Below, piece after piece: positions 9,213-21,013 of a stretch of DNA of 64,000 nucleotides. Source of the stretch: Gnetum montanum. Taxonomy: Eukaryota > Streptophyta > Gnetopsida > Gnetales > Gnetaceae. The notes under the pieces were generated by a model. The model had not been told where the DNA came from, made no database searches, and worked only from the letters and a program-made list of their open reading frames with translations. Position 1 is the first letter of the stretch. Each line of letters begins with the position of its first letter. The position numbers and the translations under genes were made by a program. Location: NCBI GenBank assembly GCA_015680685.1, contig MNCI01016470.1, positions 1,000,795-1,064,794 on the forward strand, given 5' to 3'.

Positions 9213-12080
9213 ATGGCACCGAGATCAAAATGACCACAGGAAGGGAGACCCTTTGAACCAAGGGAGAAATGACCCAGAATTGGAAAGGGCTAACAAGAAC
9301 AAGCCTAGGAATAGGTAGAAGAAACCCATGCAATGGGACCTCTTCAGGAGGAGCCCAAAGTGGAATTTGTTAGATAGATTCTTGAAGAAGAGGCTATAGT
9401 AGAACAATCACAACGACTAGAGGCACCAGGGCTTGTATTAAGACTTGAAGTCACATTAACACAAGTTTGCCTTGACACAATCAATTCCCATGATGTCCAA
9501 CGCTTAGTTCTCTAGAACTAAACTTCAGTCCATTCTTAGAGCATGCTCTAGCAAAGGTGAGGACACAATTGCAAACCTCTCCCATGTGGCCAATCATCAC
9601 TTCTAGTGGGGAGTGATACATGGGAGAGACATACCTCTTCTAGAATAATAGAAGGATGGGCTCCATGATGAAGATCAGGGATATTCAAGTGTCCTACTCG
9701 GTTGAAGCCATCGCGTAGGCTCTTGGGTTGCTTGATTTTAGGACATAATTGGTAGAGCTATCTACACAAGCTGAACTAGAGGCTAAAAAGGAGTGGATCC
9801 AATAGTGTTATGGGGTTGATCGTAAGGAGTTTAACATGCTCACACTAATGGAATGCATATACTTCAAGATAGTAGCCTATCACCATAATCCAATGGTCAG
9901 GCCCAATAAGGTAACTGCCTTATCTGCTTGAGCATGTGCTACTATAAGTAGAAGATTTCCAACAAACCTTCCATAATTGATCTATCTCAAGATAGAAAAT
10001 AATTTCAAAGAAAATGAACATGGAAGGAAAACCCTACTTTTCCCATGCCTCATCAAAAAAATTTGCAAAAGGGTAGGGATAATTTCTATGCCAATGAGAT
10101 GATCAGACATACTCTCATTACCTCTTAGTCTGAGATGATGAAGGACAAGATGCTTGCTGTGTCCAAAGAAGAGGAGTAGCAACTACCACCTCCACCATCC
10201 ATTCAAGAAATAATGTTGGAGGTCCATGCAGCCATTGAGCACTTGCATGAAATCCAAGAATAGCTCTTGCATGAGTAGGAGCAACGAGCAGGAATAAGTG
10301 GTGGAGATCCATCTATATATCAACCAATGATGAGTTACCTTAACGAACTAGCTCAAACAATTAGTCAGATGGAAGGAGGTGGTCCAATATTCTCTGCCCA
10401 ATGAATGCAACTATCCATAAGATTGAATCCTAGTGCATGAGAGGTGATGGTATCTCTATCTCAACATTATTTATTCCTAGAAATCTCTAGGAATACCACC
10501 TCCTTTTTGGTGTGCTTGGAGGAGGACGAGGGGGCAACTGTACTAGTAATGTAACACCAAGGGTAGGAGATAGCTACAGAAGTGGTTGTTGATCGAATTG
10601 TAGAAGCACTTAATGCATTTATAGCATCTTTACTAGATGTTTCTATACTTTGAGACGTGCAAATGTCTGTAGGAACTATCAACGAAAGATTGAGTGCAGC
10701 CTAGCATGAAGAGTTGCTAGACTAACTGGTGGGGACTGACAACCAATTCTAGACATCTTTGATTTTCTGGATAATATTATTGTAATCTAGTCAAAACTAC
10801 TCAAAGCAAAGTGAAAATGCATCATCTTGGAAGGACAACTCGAAACGACTCAAGCACAAAATCAATGGTTGGCCACAAAGGATTCTAAACTGTGTGCCCA
10901 TCTTACTGATCCCGCAATTCTTAGCCCTATAATAACTAGAGATGAAGCTTTTCAATAGTTTTAAGAATACTTAAAATAATCTGAGAAGGGAATGGTAATG
11001 ACCATCTTCAACTAGTCCATAGTAGAAGCAAAAACCTACTCAATTCAAAAGGACTTAGTTTATATACGCTAAGGAAATGAAACAGTGATCGTAGAAAACC
11101 ATCGTTTGCAAAATGTTGATGTAAAAAAACAATAGATGCAAGAATTTATTCATCAACAACAAGAGAAGCTCACCAGGGTGAACATGAAATCAAGAAAATT
11201 GGCCGCAAAAAATCATAATCTATCTATGGAGGAAGTTTGTACCTTACGCTACAAATCTACCATTGAAATCGCCACCTGAGAAAATGAGGCTTTCAAATTT
11301 AAGAAATTAAATAATCATTACCATGACTAGGTTTGCTTGTAGAAAGAAGTAAATGAGAAAAATATCCAAGTGGCTAAGGAAAAAGTAAATGAGGCCCTCT
11401 AGCAACTCCAGCAAGGAAGAGAGGTATGGTAGCCCATCGTTGATGGGATAGATGTCTATAATAAAGTAGAGATCTACCTAAAGGAGTTGCAAATCGAAGA
11501 AATGACAGAGTATATGGAATTAAATAATCTTTAATATGCAAACTTGGTGATGTTGATTGTAGGAAGGCCATGGTAAAAACTTGAAAAATAGATGGCTAGC
11601 TCATATTTGCTGTACAAGGTTGAGCTTAAGCACCACAAGGACACTAAGTAAAAGCTTGAGATGGTAAACATTGAACTCAAAGTTCTCAAGCACGATTCAT
11701 TGATCAATGATCAACTACTAAGAAGCTAGCTAGAAGAATGAATGATTACCAAGAGCTGTAGAATGCAATCAAGGTGTTTAACATCAAGCATAAATAATTC
11801 ATTGCTTGGTTCATTAATGCTAAGGAGCTATTCCCATCAATTCTTTGTCCTTGGGATGTGCCCATTCCAGCCCACATTGGCGATGCTACATGGATCATGC
11901 ATGATCCTAGGAATAAGAAGGAAAAAATGAAAACATTGTTGGATGCTTTTCACCTCCCACTAGAAGGTGTAGTAGTAGTTTGATAGCCACAATAGCCTTG
12001 ACTACCACATTTGCCTGAAGTTGGAGAAGGTCCGTTAGAGCCTTAGGAGCCTCCACCACCTCGAACCGTGTGATATTTTC
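9213..12080 (+). pseudogene. 3' ORF of element A, coiled-coil protein, degenerate
   Basis: I do not recognise the family. The start MAPRSK..QEG matches MAPKRGQQEG of element E. Many stops and frameshifts follow. Recognisable pieces include a helical, Gln/Glu/Lys-rich half at 10840-11700 with NHNLSMEEVCTLRYKS (about 11210) and EIAT*ENEAF, which align with RTLSMEEVHAIRKK and EISTWKNEA in element E (56998-57075). EYMELNN (about 11511) matches EYMELAN (about 57280). The position between pol and 3' LTR is that of env-like or extra ORFs in some plant gypsy lineages. No signal peptide or membrane segment is evident, so an envelope role is not supported. It may be a structural or RNA-binding accessory protein, but function is unknown. 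Confidence 0.6.
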
Positions 12081-12286
12081 AAAGAATCTTCATAGCATCA
12101 GAGGACATGCTATTTGATTTTTTGTTTGGTGTTCCATTTTATGTCATGAACACCACAATTTGTAATTTTATTGATCTGTACATCCAAGCACTCAGTTTTG
12201 TCATGTAGTTTTGTTGAGTCATGTGCTAGTCAATAATCCCATACCTTTTCAATTTTATAAGGAACGCGAGGATGAGTTTTCATTCA
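12081..12286 (+). other. 3' untranslated region of element A
   Basis: Non-coding. Its last 30 or so bases (AGGATGAGTTTTCATTCA) are the tail conserved at 425-445 and 57923-57940. Confidence 0.6.
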
Positions 12287-12296
12287 GTTGTGGGGG
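12287..12296 (+). promoter_or_regulatory. 3' polypurine tract of element A
   Basis: GTTGTGGGGG, then TA, directly before the LTR's TGATGAG. The position fits the plus-strand primer for reverse transcription. Confidence 0.75.
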
Positions 12297-12298
12297 TA

Positions 12299-13208
12299 TG
12301 ATGAGTCGTGAATTGGTTGCATTGATGAGACCTCATCGACTAGGCCCCGTTGACTGGGCCTTGTTGACTAGGCCCTTTTGACACATCATTTGATGTGTTG
12401 ACATGGCCTTGTCAACGTAGGGTCTATTCTTTCCTATAAATATGTGCCAACCTATCATGTTTATGATTATTTATTCATAGTTGTAGTGAGGCTCTTGCAA
12501 TTTTTCCATTCGAAAGTTAGAATATTTTCCTGAGTGCCCATAGCAGGAGTCATTGAGTGTACCGATCTTTATTCAAGCACTGTTGTACTTAAGCATGATA
12601 GTGTGTGTGACAATAAAGACAAACTTCTTGAAAAACCTTGTAGCATTCTAGATAGTTTAAATGTTTCATTTATTCATTTAATGTTTTTAGCTATTTATTC
12701 AATGTTTTTTAGTAATTAAGCTAATTAACTAATTAAGGGAGATAAGCTAAATAGCAATTAAGTAAACACATAATTTCGACCACTTCGAGCATGCATATGA
12801 AGTTTGGTAATCCTAGTAGTGCTTAATGCTTGGTAACCTAGCAATGTTATATGTGTTCAGGATGTATATGGTAAGTGGGACTAGATACTTATGTTAGGAC
12901 TAGTTGAATAGTAGTTAGCTCATTAGATTAAAGAAGATATTAAATTACTTTATTTTCTATCTTATTTATTTCAAGCACAAAAATCATAAAATATAAAATG
13001 ACAAAAATCATGTGCCTTAATTACACTTAAACAATACCCTTGAGATTCACAAGTGTAGTTGGAAAGACAACGAATGTCCTCAATGTAAAGTTTACTTCCT
13101 AGAGAAATAGTGCATTGGAAACTATAGAATCCATAGAATTTGACTAGACTGCGTATGAACACTTTGTGATTTGTATGGTTGGGCATAGGTGTACCTCTCC
13201 GCTCATCA
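12299..13208 (+). repeat. Element A 3' LTR
   Basis: Begins TGATGAGTCGTG and ends CCGCTCATCA. U3 repeats of GACTAGGCCCCGTTGAC type lie at 12335-12398 and a TATAAATA box at 12435-12442. Paired TTGGTAA motifs are near 12805 and 12832. Length 910 bp. Confidence 0.85.
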
Positions 13209-13429
13209 TAGATGAATAAAATATAAAATAATAAAAATCATACCCCAATTACACTTAACCATACAACTAACTTCACAAGTGTAGTTGGGAAGACAATGAT
13301 CATCATGGTTATATTTCACCTTCTAGAACTAGCGTACTTAGGAACTTAAGGTCTGCAGAATTTGACCAGACTACTCGTGAACACTTGTAATTTGTATGGT
13401 TGGATGTAGGGTATACTTGTTGCTCATCA
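13209..13429 (+). repeat. Extra tandem copy of the LTR 3' tail
   Basis: This stretch repeats the last 240 or so bases of the preceding LTR (12965-13208) with divergence. Shared landmarks are ATATAAAAT, AATTACACTTAA, TCACAAGTGTAGTTGG, TTTGTATGGTTGG and a final TTGCTCATCA. It is a partial tandem duplication or the stub of another LTR. Confidence 0.7.
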
Positions 13430-13835
13430 TAGTTTGAATCAAAATTAAAGCATTGTTAAACAAAATGTATTATGTTATTTTAAGTTCAATTATATGTATC
13501 CTAATAACCTTTTAATGTGTGCTTTTTATGAGTTCCAAAATCTTTAATAAGGCCTATGATCTTCTTCGAAGAGCTCTTATGATGTAACATAGATTGTAAC
13601 ATAGGTGTTCCTCTCCAAGGTACAAAATCAAAAGCAAGAGTTCAAGGAGGATGATAAGAAGAATTTAGAACATTCAAAGAGTAAGTGGTAATAAGAGAAC
13701 TCTAATAATACATGCACCCTACATTGTATGATATCTTACAATGTATAATTTTTTATATTACATGTTATAAATTTAAAGTAGCATAGTGGCACAATATTAA
13801 AGTTATGCAATCACATAAGAGACATTAAATAAATA
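13430..13835. other. Non-coding, unassigned
   Basis: AT-rich sequence with no frame or motif I can support. Confidence 0.4.
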
Positions 13836-14235
13836 GTGAAAGGTAAAGAAAACTTATGGCAGTCATAAAATTTTAGTCTCTATAACCACAACAAAGCCTT
13901 GCACGATGATGTGTTGATGATGTGCATAGTCTATAAGTATTTTTGCATTACATGAAGTGGACACAAAACATATACTTTTAGTAGGTTCTTGAAACTAGAT
14001 AAAGTTAAAGAAAATTTATTGGTTGCAGAATTTTAGTCTCTATAATCTCAACAAAGCATTGCACATGACGCTAATGTGCATAGGTTACTAAGTATTTTTG
14101 TGTTACATAAAAAGTACGCGAGATATACACTTTTAGTAGGTTCTTGAAACTAGTGAAAGGTAAAGAAAATTTACTACAATCACAAAATTTTATTCTCTAT
14201 AACCATAAAAAAGCATTTCACACAACAACAATGTG
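13836..14235 (+). repeat. Tandem repeat, unit about 155-162 bp, 2.5 copies
   Basis: The phrase AGGTAAAGAAAA(C/T)TTA..., followed by AATTTTAGTCTCTATAA, recurs starting at 13841, 14003 and 14158. The first two units also share TTTTAGTAGGTTCTTGAAACTAG. The third unit is incomplete. Confidence 0.75.
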
Positions 14236-14739
14236 AAACAAAGTTTATAAACTAGAAATCAAGTAGAAAATCAACTTTGAATCAGTGTCTTCAAACCTTT
14301 TCCATCTTCAATGCTTTTGGAATTCCAGTTAACAAAAAATCGATGATGCTTCCTTTTTGTAATCTTGTAATAGGTACACTTTTCTTTCATTATCACTTTT
14401 CTCTTTAACTGTCACTTATGTTCGAGTAGTTTCAAACACAACTATCCAATTTAAGAAAGTAGCCCAAGGATACTAGTTACATGTCAAAGTGGATGAGGCA
14501 AACTCTTTAACATGGCTGAATCATGATAGGTATATCTTTAGGTTTAATTATTATTTTTTATATCACAACTTATAATATCTCTCATGAATTTTTTCTTTAT
14601 GAAATGAATATTTTTAAATCATCTAGGTTCTTACTCAAGTTATTCCAATGGATATGCTTTGATTTTATGTGCACTTATGATATGTATCTATCATCCTAGA
14701 ATTCTTTATTGGTGTACAAGTCAAGGTCAGGGTAAGAAG

Positions 14740-15700
14740 TAAATTATATATGAAATTAACTAATAAGTTTTATGCAATACTATTTTTGGTAGTAATGCTT
14801 TAGGCATAGGATCAAGAATTATCAGTTTAATGCTAATATACTAAATATGTTGTATACCAACTATAGATTTCTTGACTATTTTTCATAATAAGGTATTTTA
14901 TGTTGATATATTTGCTAGGACTTTTTGTTCTCCAAAACATTGCAACTTTCATTGTTACAATAAGTCCTTATGACCTTGCTATAGAATTAGCTTTAGGCTA
15001 AAGTGACATTTCTTAGCCATCATGCTTATGAAATAGTTTCATGGTATGTAATAAATTTTACATTCAAGGAATTCTATAGGAATTTATTTAGAAGGATTTT
15101 TATCCCTTTTAACAATGAGTGTCACTATAGATAAGTTATCCTTCATCTAAAAGATGTGCTAATGAGACTTCTTTAGCTCATCTAGTAAGTCAAAGTCATT
15201 AGTTGCAAGTAGTATATCATTCATGTATAGTACCAAAGAAAGTAAAAATTTCCATGACTAACCTTAAGGCATAAGTACTACCACTATTAAGAAGATTTTT
15301 TTAGCCCATATATTAACTTCTTTAACTTATAAATTAAGTAACTATCTTGACAAATGTCATTTTCTCATCCATTTAGTGTAGCTCCAAGTTAAAATAAGTT
15401 ACTAAAGCCATGATTATTGTTAAGCTTACTTTGATATAAGAGAGAAAATTTCATGATAATTAATACTCTCCTTTAGAGAGAATTCCTTGGCTATGAGTTT
15501 AGTTATGCATCGTTTGACATTTCCAAAAGGGGTTTTCTTTGTTCTTATGAGAGCCAATTATCAATGCTTTCTTTGGTAATGCCACAAGAATGCAGACTTT
15601 AATTTTATCCATAGAGTCTATGTCATTGTTCATGGCATCATATTAAAATGTGGAATTTTCTTTACTTATAACTTGTAAAAAAAAAATAAGATCATCTTTA
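14740..15700 (-). pseudogene. Ty1/copia pol fragment, minus strand
   Basis: Reading the minus strand from about 15600 down: KRC-TKLIAKEFSLKE-INYHEIFS resembles the [24 protein letters not shown] segment of Copia RT. Then come HGFSNLF-LGATLNG (about 15390), KLKKLIYGL (about 15310) and LVLYMNDILLATNDFDLLDE (about 15200). In the last, the YVDD box is changed to YMND. Near 14840-14800, LKLIILDPMPKALLPK matches the C-terminal end of Copia RNase H regions. Most RNase H is missing and stops and frameshifts are numerous. No LTRs could be assigned to it. Confidence 0.65.
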
Positions 15701-15974
15701 GGTTCAACATCAAAGTTAGAATTTTTTAGATCTTCTTAATTCTATTTCACCTTCAATGTTTTACATATTTTATATAGTAGATTCAATGGCAATATGTCTT
15801 TCTTGAAGATGTTGTATATGTCTTTATTAAAGATGTCCTTAATTTAGTTGCTCATCCAAGGTATCCTTTGGATTACATTGGAAGATGACCAATTCTTCTT
15901 TATTTATGAGAGGGTCATTGAGTTTCTTCATTTTCTTAAGTTATAACCTTTGAGATCCCTCCCACTTAATTCAA

Positions 15975-17181
15975 TATCACTAAAATGCCCTAAAGAAAAT
16001 TCATGTTGTAATTTGATGGAAATATAAAGGAAGAAATAATTATCTTGTTTTCCCCAAAATCCTTAATTATGGCATTGTATTGATGGAATTTCAAACAATT
16101 TTTCAATGTAAAAAATTGAGATGTGTAGCTCACATGTTGTAGATCCCATGTATTCCAACTTGTGAAGGTTAAAAATTCTCCACAAGCTATAAATGCCTTG
16201 TATCCTATCTTGTGGACACCAAAGAATGCTCCACAAGCTATAAATGTCTTATATCCTAGCTTATCAAAGCCAAAAAAATGCTCCACAAGGTATAGATTCT
16301 ATGTATTCTAGCCTGTGGACATTAAAGATGCTTGACAAACTAAAAAATTGGTATTTTTACCTTACACGCTATGCATTGCAGTTCCACGTGTTATCTAGCA
16401 GGTGGAGGTAGCATGTGGGATTTGGGCTTTAATTTGAAATGCTAGACACCCTAGTCCCAAACATTGGGTAGTGTATGGGAGTAGGATGTGAAGGTAGAGA
16501 CCATGTTAAAACTACTAACTTGCTATAAAATATGCCCATGACAATTTTAGAATTTGTGAAAAATATATTAATAATCATGGCATAATTAACCAATAACAAA
16601 TCAAGACCTACATAGCCTATTTAAATCAAATTTTGGTTCATTGTGAGGACTTTTGAATTATTTTACATTTGGTAGAACTAGAGACTTTCGGAGTAGAGCA
16701 AAAGCAAAATTCGATAACCACTTTTCTACCTAGTATAGATTATTGGAATAGAGAAGAATCCACAATAGGAAAAGTTTAGGAGTAGATTCATGTAGATATT
16801 ATAGAAAAACACACCTTGTGGTCTGCAAAAAATTTCAAAGATATGTTTTATTTCTTAAGTTTCCAAGGCCCATAATTTTTATCTTTTGGACATTTGCTCT
16901 CAATATTTGTTTTCATAGTAATTAATAGAAATTTTATAGTTTCAGCTTATTGGATATATTTTATCTATTTCTTTGTTCTCATTTTCTATACATTATTTTA
17001 AAATTAAAAAATTTGTTCATACTTTTTTTATTGCCTGGTAATAAAACCTCCAAGTCCTCAAGCAATTAACAAGACCATTTGAGGGTCTCACAAGTGCTTT
17101 CCAAGGCCTACAGATCTACGAACTAAACTATTTTGCACAGAAATGTTTGGCCTTCTAGCACTAAATTTTTTTATCACTACA
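15975..17181 (+). repeat. Element B 5' LTR
   Basis: Pairs with 29425-30571 over its length. Shared landmarks are AAAGAAAATTCATGTTGTA, TTTTTCAATGTAAAAAATTGAG, repeated CTCCACAAGCTATAAATGCC units and AACTAAACTATTTT near the end. It ends CACTACA. The left border is uncertain by about 30 bases. Confidence 0.75.
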
Positions 17182-17186
17182 AATTT

Positions 17187-17204
17187 TGGTGCTAGAAGGA
17201 GGGC
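17187..17204 (+). promoter_or_regulatory. Primer binding site, tRNA-Asn
   Basis: TGGTGCTAGAAGGAGGGC lies five bases after the LTR. It matches the complement of the plant tRNA-Asn(GUU) 3' end (TGGCGCTAGAAGGAGGG, established knowledge) with one CpG-type change. This sets element B apart from A and E (tRNA-Asp). Confidence 0.75.
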
Positions 17205-18139
17205 CTCTACCTAACTTCTTTGCTAAAACCTGCTACAAAATTTTTTCGTTATTGTTGGTCTTATCCTATGAGTTTGTCTTGTGCACTAAAAGTTTGTTAT
17301 GGATTTTTCCAATATCCAACGTGTGGTCCTACAATTAATATTATTTGTAGCAACTTTAAAATTTATTTTGGATTTTTGTAAAACCTAGCATGTGGCCCTG
17401 ATATTATTTGTAGAAACTCTTATATTAGTGTTGGATTTTCCTAAAATCGAATGTGTGGCCTATAACTTGTTACAACTATTTTAACTTGAAAATTTCTAGA
17501 TATAGTATACAGTGCTATTTCCATTTTCTATACTTTAATGTAGAAAAATTAATTTTTTCTAGTGTAGTGCACAATGCTACCATAGTCCTCTACATTGCCT
17601 TTATAGTTACAATGCACCTTGGTATCTTGTTTCCACCATTTTCACTTTGTAGCTTTTTGGCCATTTCCCCTTCCATATGCTAGAAAAAACTTCAAACAAA
17701 AATGTTTTAAAAAATTATTATGTTGCAATTGCAATGTAGTTAAGGTTGTGTAGTCTTACACACTAAGACTTCCACATGTTGTGCACTCTCACACACTGTG
17801 TAGTCTCGCATGTTGAGACTTCCACATGTTGTGTAGTCTCACATGCTGTGTAGTTTCATACACTAAGATACTTGACCAATTATTTAGTCTAACACCTAGT
17901 TTATGAATTAGATACATTCCTAGGGGACCTTATGCAATGGTCAGCTTTGCAAGTGACCACCTCTAACTCTACATCCTTGATCTTAGTTATAAACTAAGAA
18001 CCTCCTATCTTGTCTGCAGACCAAGTTTCTAAATCTACCTGCTTGTTTACCTCCATGATCACCTCAACACCTTTTGTAATGATACACTAGTCTTAACAAG
18101 ATTTTAACTCTGCCTCATTATTCACATCAATGCCTTTTA
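17205..18139 (+). other. Element B leader with short tandem repeats
   Basis: Non-coding leader. Three loose repeats with TTGGATTTT(T/C)C and GTGTGGCC or ATGTGGCCC occur at about 17297-17465. Repeated TGTGTAGTCT(C/T)ACA and CTTCCACATGTTGTG units occur at about 17740-17870. No frame is convincing. Confidence 0.55.
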
Positions 18140-19378
18140 CAACTCAACCTTGATTAGTACAATCACCATAGGTGGTATCTTCCACATCATCTTGTTTCAT
18201 CATTCTAGCAAGTCACTTTGTAGGACCCTAGGCTTTACAAGCCTCCCATACTTCCTTTGTTCCCTTCATCCCTCATGTGCCTGCTTAAACCTCCTTCTCC
18301 TTGTTCAACCCACCTATTATGATGGTCACATAACCACTTTAGTTTACACTAATGTCCATCATGTGGTGCCAAGCTTTTTGACCCCCTCCATAGCCATGAA
18401 TGCAAACACTGTAGCCTATAAGGATGCTTCAAGGCTTGGATCAAACCTTCTAGATAATCCAAAACCTTATCAAAGAGCTATGGAAGCTTAAAGCTAGCAT
18501 AATACAAATGATGAAGGTTATAAAATTCTACCAAGATGATCCTATAAGCCCTACTATTCCTTAAATAACCTTGCCTATGAGCATGCCTATACCAAACTTC
18601 ATCAAATACAATGGTGAAGGGGATCCTAACGTGCATCTAGTCACCTTTTGGTCTAAGTGCCTTATTTTGCAAGCTTGGCCATATACAATATTATGCATTT
18701 TCCCTATGACCCTTAAGGGAAAGGCTTTAGATTGGTATTAAACCTTGCTTAGAGTTTTCATCTTTGTCCTTAAGGACTTAATAAACCAATTTGTCAACTG
18801 CTTCAAATATAACTTGAAGTTGGATACCATATTAGACTAACTTATGAAGATGAAGTAGGGGCCACTCAAACCACTCCAAGGGTTCATTCAAAGATGGAAT
18901 TCAACACTTAATCATATTCTAGAGCCTATCTTTGAAATCCACCATTTGGCTATCTTCAAGGGAGTAATAAACTACTTAATCAAGTCAAAGCTCTACTAGT
19001 TGAAGCTCTAATCACTAGGATAAGCCTTTTCATAAACTAAGAACATTGAACAAGTAATTAAGGCTAGTAACAATCAATCCTATGCAACCTATAAAAACCA
19101 ACACATGAGGAGGGATAGGAAGAGAATTAAGTATGAACAAACAATTATGGCTACATTATTGAAGCATACAAAACAAGCAGAAAGGTGGAGATCATCACCA
19201 TGCAACATACCTTTTGACTCATCTCAACCATCTACCTCCTATGCCCCAAATCAACCAAGACCAAATTATGCTAGGGATCCAATGATAATAAAAGGCTTCT
19301 ACCAAGGTTATAAACTTCTACCAAGATTCTACCAAGATGATCCTATAAGCCATGGATCCCTAGGCTTGTTCTAACAAT
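18140..19378 (+). pseudogene. gag: Element B gag, Tat type, degenerate
   Basis: The Retrotrans_gag core is readable from about 18585 onward: MPIPNFIKYNGEGDPNVHL, then CLILQAWPY, FPMTLKGKALDWY, LKDLINQFVNCFKYNLKL and PLKPLQGFIQRWN. These follow the pattern known from Tat/Retand/Ogre gags (GDP..HL, LTG.AL.WY, F..QYKYN). A polar Pro/Asn-rich tail follows (MRRDRKRIKYEQ at 19105 to the stop at 19372). Stops in the core and a poor N-terminal half (18140-18580) show decay. The shared phrase TACCAAGATGATCCTATAAGCC at 18529 and 19330 indicates a local duplication across this gag. Confidence 0.7.
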
Positions 19379-19800
19379 AAAAGGCTTGAAAACAAGTTGA
19401 TCCACTAAGACCTACACCAAGATTAGTGACACCCATAGACAAGGGGTCAAATCCACATACTTTGAAATTTGAGCCAACAATCCTGGGAAGGATGAAGGAA
19501 ATCAAAACCACCAAGGTTGAAAGATCACACACCAAAGGAAAGAAGTTCTTAGTAATGATGGAACAAGCCAAATGATTCCTCAAACAAAAGGACACATCAC
19601 TAAACTTATACGATCTAGTCATGACTTCTCCTACTCATAGGGATGCACTATCTCAAGTATTAACTTCAATTCTTATGAGTGGAGACATGCCTACCAACAA
19701 AGAGTCCATTCACTCGGTCATTGGGTAAGGTTCACTTAGGGAAAATGGGCATCATCCCATGCTCAACTTTTATGATAATGAGGTGAAGATTGACTCATGA
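19379..19800 (+). other. Gag-protease linker of element B
   Basis: Lys/Thr-rich fragments in several frames, with stops. No domain is seen. Confidence 0.4.
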
Positions 19801-20348
19801 AATAGATAAGTACTATCCAATTCTCTCCTCATTATCAAATGTGTTGGTAGATATAAGGTTCATTGTGTCCAGGTGAATGATTGTGTGGCAACCAACGTGA
19901 TACCTTATATTATTGTTAAGAAACTAGGCTTAACTGAAAACATTCAAGAAACCACTACCTCAACACTCAAGTCATTTAATAGGTTACAAGTAGTAGTTCG
20001 AGGTTCTATCTCCTTGGATTTTTTAGCTAGAAAATGATTTTCCACATTCGTCAACTTCCTAATAGTTGAAGAGACACCTAGTTTCAACTTCATCCTAGGA
20101 AGGCCACAATTAGCAAATCTTTGAGTAGTTTCATCTCCTACACATAAGGAGATCCACTTTCCATAGGAGGGTGATGAAATTGTCATTTGTGGGTATAACA
20201 CATGTCCACCATTGATCAACAATTTCAACATTGACTAAGGTTTAGATGTGGAGTTTCAAGATAAAACTCCTGATACTCAAGCTAGGGCCAATAATAACAA
20301 CAACAACAAGCCTAAAATCTCCAACTCTACAACATTAAATGATCAATG
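19801..20348 (+). pseudogene. Element B protease region, degenerate
   Basis: Tat-type retropepsin remnant. VATNVIPYIIVKKLGL stands where the DTGSSAN..P..V.KKLG segment is expected, but the catalytic Asp motif is not recognisable. NFILGRPQLANL (about 20090) and VVSSPTHKEIHFP (about 20125) match the (L)LGRP.L and STYHLKMKFP segments of Tat proteases. EGDEIVI follows and an Asn-rich run ends near 20348. Coding similarity then stops before element C begins. Confidence 0.65.
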
Positions 20349-20569
20349 AAAACACTTGCTGATTGTCATATTGAATGAGAACAATGATGAGAATAGGATC
20401 ATACAAAAGAAGCCCCTTGATTTATTGGGGATCAAGCAAAAAAATATTATAAACATCTTATTCCTTATTTTGTCAATGGTCATTTATTCACCTTCACAAC
20501 CTTGTATCATGTTTTATTGCTTATTTATCCTTAAATACTCTCTTGAGATCATCCCATACTTGCTAGACA

Positions 20570-20940
20570 GGTGTGGTCATGGCCCACCAAGGTTTAATGC
20601 TAGCAACTATTGGTCATGGTTATCCTGCTAAATTTAGGGTGTGAAAATTCAGCTACGGTTATCTTGATAAATTTAGGCTATGGATATTAAAAATAGCATA
20701 TGATTATTTAGTTATTTAAGGGACCTCCCTCACCTCAATTTTTGTACCCATCACATACATCCCCTTTCTATCCCATTCTTACATTCTTCTATTGCATGAG
20801 AGAGAGGCTTCTTCTTGTTCTCTCCTTGTGATGAAGAGAGAAGCTTGTTATTTCCATTTCTGATAATAAGATCCTTCTACATTTGCCTATGGTTAGATTG
20901 CTCTTTATTTTCATCTCATTTCATATTTTGCTGCCAGATT
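20570..20940 (+). repeat. Element C 5' LTR, approximate
   Basis: Ends just before the primer site. CCACCAAGG(T)TTAATGCTAGCAA near 20580 resembles the repeat units in the 3' LTR (25255-25415). A pyrimidine-rich leader follows and no clean terminal CA is seen. Confidence 0.5.
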
Positions 20941-20949
20941 TGCTAATAG

Positions 20950-20961
20950 TGGTATTGAAGC
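20950..20961 (+). promoter_or_regulatory. Primer binding site, initiator Met tRNA, decayed
   Basis: TGGTATTGAAGC against the usual Copia TGGTATCAGAGC. Confidence 0.6.
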
Positions 20962-21013
20962 AAGGTTCATAGTCTGTGGAAGTGTTGCAGATCGTGCATA
21001 CAAATTTTACAAA

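Larger units (their letters stand above)
458..13208 (+). mobile_element. Element A: Ty3/gypsy LTR retrotransposon, gag-pol plus 3' ORF
   Basis: Two related LTRs (458-1210, 12299-13208) begin TGATGA and end CTCATCA. They flank a tRNA-Asp primer site, gag, aspartic protease, RT, RNase H, integrase, a T-rich spacer, an additional ORF and a polypurine tract. The order PR-RT-RH-IN is Ty3/gypsy. The RT box FMDDFSTYG and the protease-RT style recall non-chromoviral plant lineages such as Athila/Tat, which also carry extra 3' coding regions. Every coding part has stops and frameshifts, so the copy is dead. No target-site duplication is visible: GAATA precedes the 5' LTR and TAGAT follows the 3' LTR. 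This agrees with the rearranged ends described elsewhere in this list. Confidence 0.9.

Noticed and set aside
15990-16286. Minus-strand 98-codon frame with repeated ACGAFFG-like phrases
   Set aside because: Translation of short repeats in the element B LTR.
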